A DNA stretch of 13,978 nt from positions 1-13,978 of the forward strand of contig CALEAR010000110.1 of the NCBI GenBank assembly GCA_937943665.1, given 5' to 3'. The DNA is from an uncultured Alcanivoracaceae bacterium (GTDB lineage Bacteria > Pseudomonadota > Gammaproteobacteria > Pseudomonadales > Alcanivoracaceae). The notes beneath the pieces are model-generated. The model was not told the origin of the DNA. It searched no databases and saw only the letters and a program-made list of their open reading frames with translations. Below are positions 12,984-13,978 of this stretch, one piece after another (position 1 is the stretch's first letter; each line of letters opens with the position of its first letter). Made by a program: the position numbers and the translations under genes.

Positions 12984-13835
12984 ATGAAAACCGTACATAC
13001 CATCCAAGACGTTAGGGCGCAGGTGCGCCAATGGCACCAAGCCGGCCTTACCGTTGGCTTGGTGCCCACCATGGGTAACCTACACGCAGGGCACATGCGC
13101 CTAGTGGATACCGCCAAACAACACAGCGATAAAGTGATTGTTAGTGTGTTTGTGAACCCCACACAGTTTGGCCCTAATGAAGATTTTGATACGTATCCAC
13201 GCACCCTCGAACAAGATCAAACCCTACTAAAGCAACACCAAGCGGATCTTCTGTTTGCGCCCTCCGTGGCCGAAATGTACCCACAGGAAACCTACACTTG
13301 GGTAGAGGTGGAGCACCTTACGGATCGCCTTTGCGGCGCCAAGCGCCCAGGCCATTTCCGCGGTGTTACCACAGTGGTCAGCAAACTCTTGCATATTGCT
13401 ACACCGGATCACGCCTATTTTGGTGAAAAGGATTACCAACAACTGGCCGTGCTAAAGCGCATGGTGGCGGATCAGTTATTCGCCACTGAAGTGGTTGGCG
13501 TACCCACACAGCGGGATGCCCAAGGCTTGGCGCTTAGCTCCCGTAATGGTTACCTTTCCGCTGAAGAAAAGCAGCAAGCCTTAGCCCTTTACGGCGCCCT
13601 TGAAGCCACACGTCAAGCCATCGAGGCGGGACATCGAGATTATGCTGCCCTTAGCGAAGCAGCCATTAAGGATCTCACTGACAAAGGTTTCACCGTGGAT
13701 TATTTTGAAATCGCCGATGCCAATACACTGGCACCCGCCCAAGAAAACACCCGCGAAATTCGTGTTTTAGCGGCTGCTTTCCTTGGCTCCACACGATTGA
13801 TTGACAATGTGGGGACCATATTTGTAGATATTTAG
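12984..13835 (+). CDS. panC: Pantothenate synthetase (pantoate-beta-alanine ligase)
   Basis: Joins pantoate and beta-alanine through a pantoyl-adenylate intermediate. The protein has 283 residues, the typical length. Visible motifs are PTMGNLHAGH (28-37, the HxGH with H34 and H37), FVNPTQFGPNEDFDTYPR (56-73), RPGHFRGVTTVVSKL (121-135), FGEKDYQQL (146-154) and the KMSKS-like loop GLALSSRNGYL (181-191). It lies 9 bases after panB and has no recognisable SD of its own, so translation probably depends on ribosomes finishing panB. Confidence 0.97.
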   Translation: MKTVHTIQDVRAQVRQWHQAGLTVGLVPTMGNLHAGHMRLVDTAKQHSDKVIVSVFVNPTQFGPNEDFDTYPRTLEQDQTLLKQHQADLLFAPSVAEMYPQETYTWVEVEHLTDRLCGAKRPGHFRGVTTVVSKLLHIATPDHAYFGEKDYQQLAVLKRMVADQLFATEVVGVPTQRDAQGLALSSRNGYLSAEEKQQALALYGALEATRQAIEAGHRDYAALSEAAIKDLTDKGFTVDYFEIADANTLAPAQENTREIRVLAAAFLGSTRLIDNVGTIFVDI

Positions 13836-13893
13836 TTGTTAAGGCATACTTAACCGCCGTTTATGAAACGAAAAGCCGCATTACGGCATGCAG

Positions 13894-13922
13894 CTGACTT
13901 TTCAGTCATTAGCCGCCATATT
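13894..13922 (+). promoter_or_regulatory. Possible panD promoter
   Basis: CTGACT (13894-13899), a 17-base spacer and CATATT (13917-13922) match a sigma-70 promoter 4 of 6 at each box, ending 29 bases before the panD ATG. The panC-panD gap (116 bases) also holds the inverted repeats GTTAAG/CTTAAC (13838-13854) and TGACT/AGTCA (13895-13908), the latter overlapping the -35. Confidence 0.35.
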
Positions 13923-13951
13923 TTGTGGGGCAGAATTAAGAGGTAAACACC

Positions 13952-13978
13952 ATGCAGTGCACTATGCTTAAAGCCAAA
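13952..13978 (+). CDS. panD: Aspartate 1-decarboxylase, first nine codons only
   Basis: MQCTMLKAK resembles the conserved PanD start (E. coli MIRTMLQGK), with TAAGAGGT as a good SD 6 bases upstream. PanD makes beta-alanine, the PanC substrate, so its position after panC completes the pathway. The window ends here, so the self-processing serine is not visible. Confidence 0.85.

Noticed and set aside
13838..13854. GTTAAG/CTTAAC hairpin as a panC terminator
   Set aside because: The 6-bp AT-rich stem is followed by CCGCCG rather than a T run.

Overview
The window looks like chromosome from a gammaproteobacterium related to, but not obviously within, Pseudomonas. The gene order is mrcB-lpoP, then sfsA and an aminotransferase on the minus strand, then dksA, a small membrane gene, cbrA, cbrB, a crcZ-like sRNA, pcnB, folK, panB, panC and panD. 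This is close to the order I recall from Pseudomonas genomes. One difference is that gluQRS, usually found there between dksA and cbrA, is absent. I see no mobile elements, CRISPR array, tRNA or rRNA. Coding is dense, and the only sizeable gaps are 4468-4732 and 9733-10204.

Layout. Positions 1-2566 hold the 3' part of mrcB (bifunctional peptidoglycan synthase PBP1b) overlapped by a small TPR lipoprotein that fits LpoP, the PBP1b activator. Positions 2567-4467 (minus strand) hold an aminotransferase and sfsA joined by an ATGA overlap. Positions 4468-4732 are an AT-rich divergent promoter region and a structured leader for dksA (4733-5170), which ends in a strong terminator. Positions 5227-9732 are a tightly packed operon: a 58-residue two-helix membrane protein (CbrX-like), the transporter-kinase CbrA and the response regulator CbrB. 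Positions 9733-10115 carry a regulatory region and an A-rich sRNA ending in a classic terminator, at the place where Pseudomonas encodes CrcZ. Positions 10205-13978 hold pcnB, folK, panB, panC and the first nine codons of panD.

The most interesting signal is the CbrAB-CrcZ branch. The sRNA has runs of AAnAAnAA, the kind of target bound by Hfq/Crc in Pseudomonas, and two of them sit in the loops of perfect 5-bp stems. CbrB keeps its receiver and its DNA-binding end. Its sigma-54 activator core, however, has lost the GAFTGA loop (now SHLTGL), both Walker B acids (now V-G) and the sensor II arginine. No GG-N10-GC sigma-54 promoter exists between cbrB and the sRNA, yet a 7+7 bp palindrome (GTTACCT/AGGTAAC) and further half-sites are there. 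The simplest reading is a carbon-catabolite-repression circuit whose activator no longer works through sigma-54. If so, it would parallel sigma-70-acting NtrC-family proteins such as Rhodobacter capsulatus NtrC.
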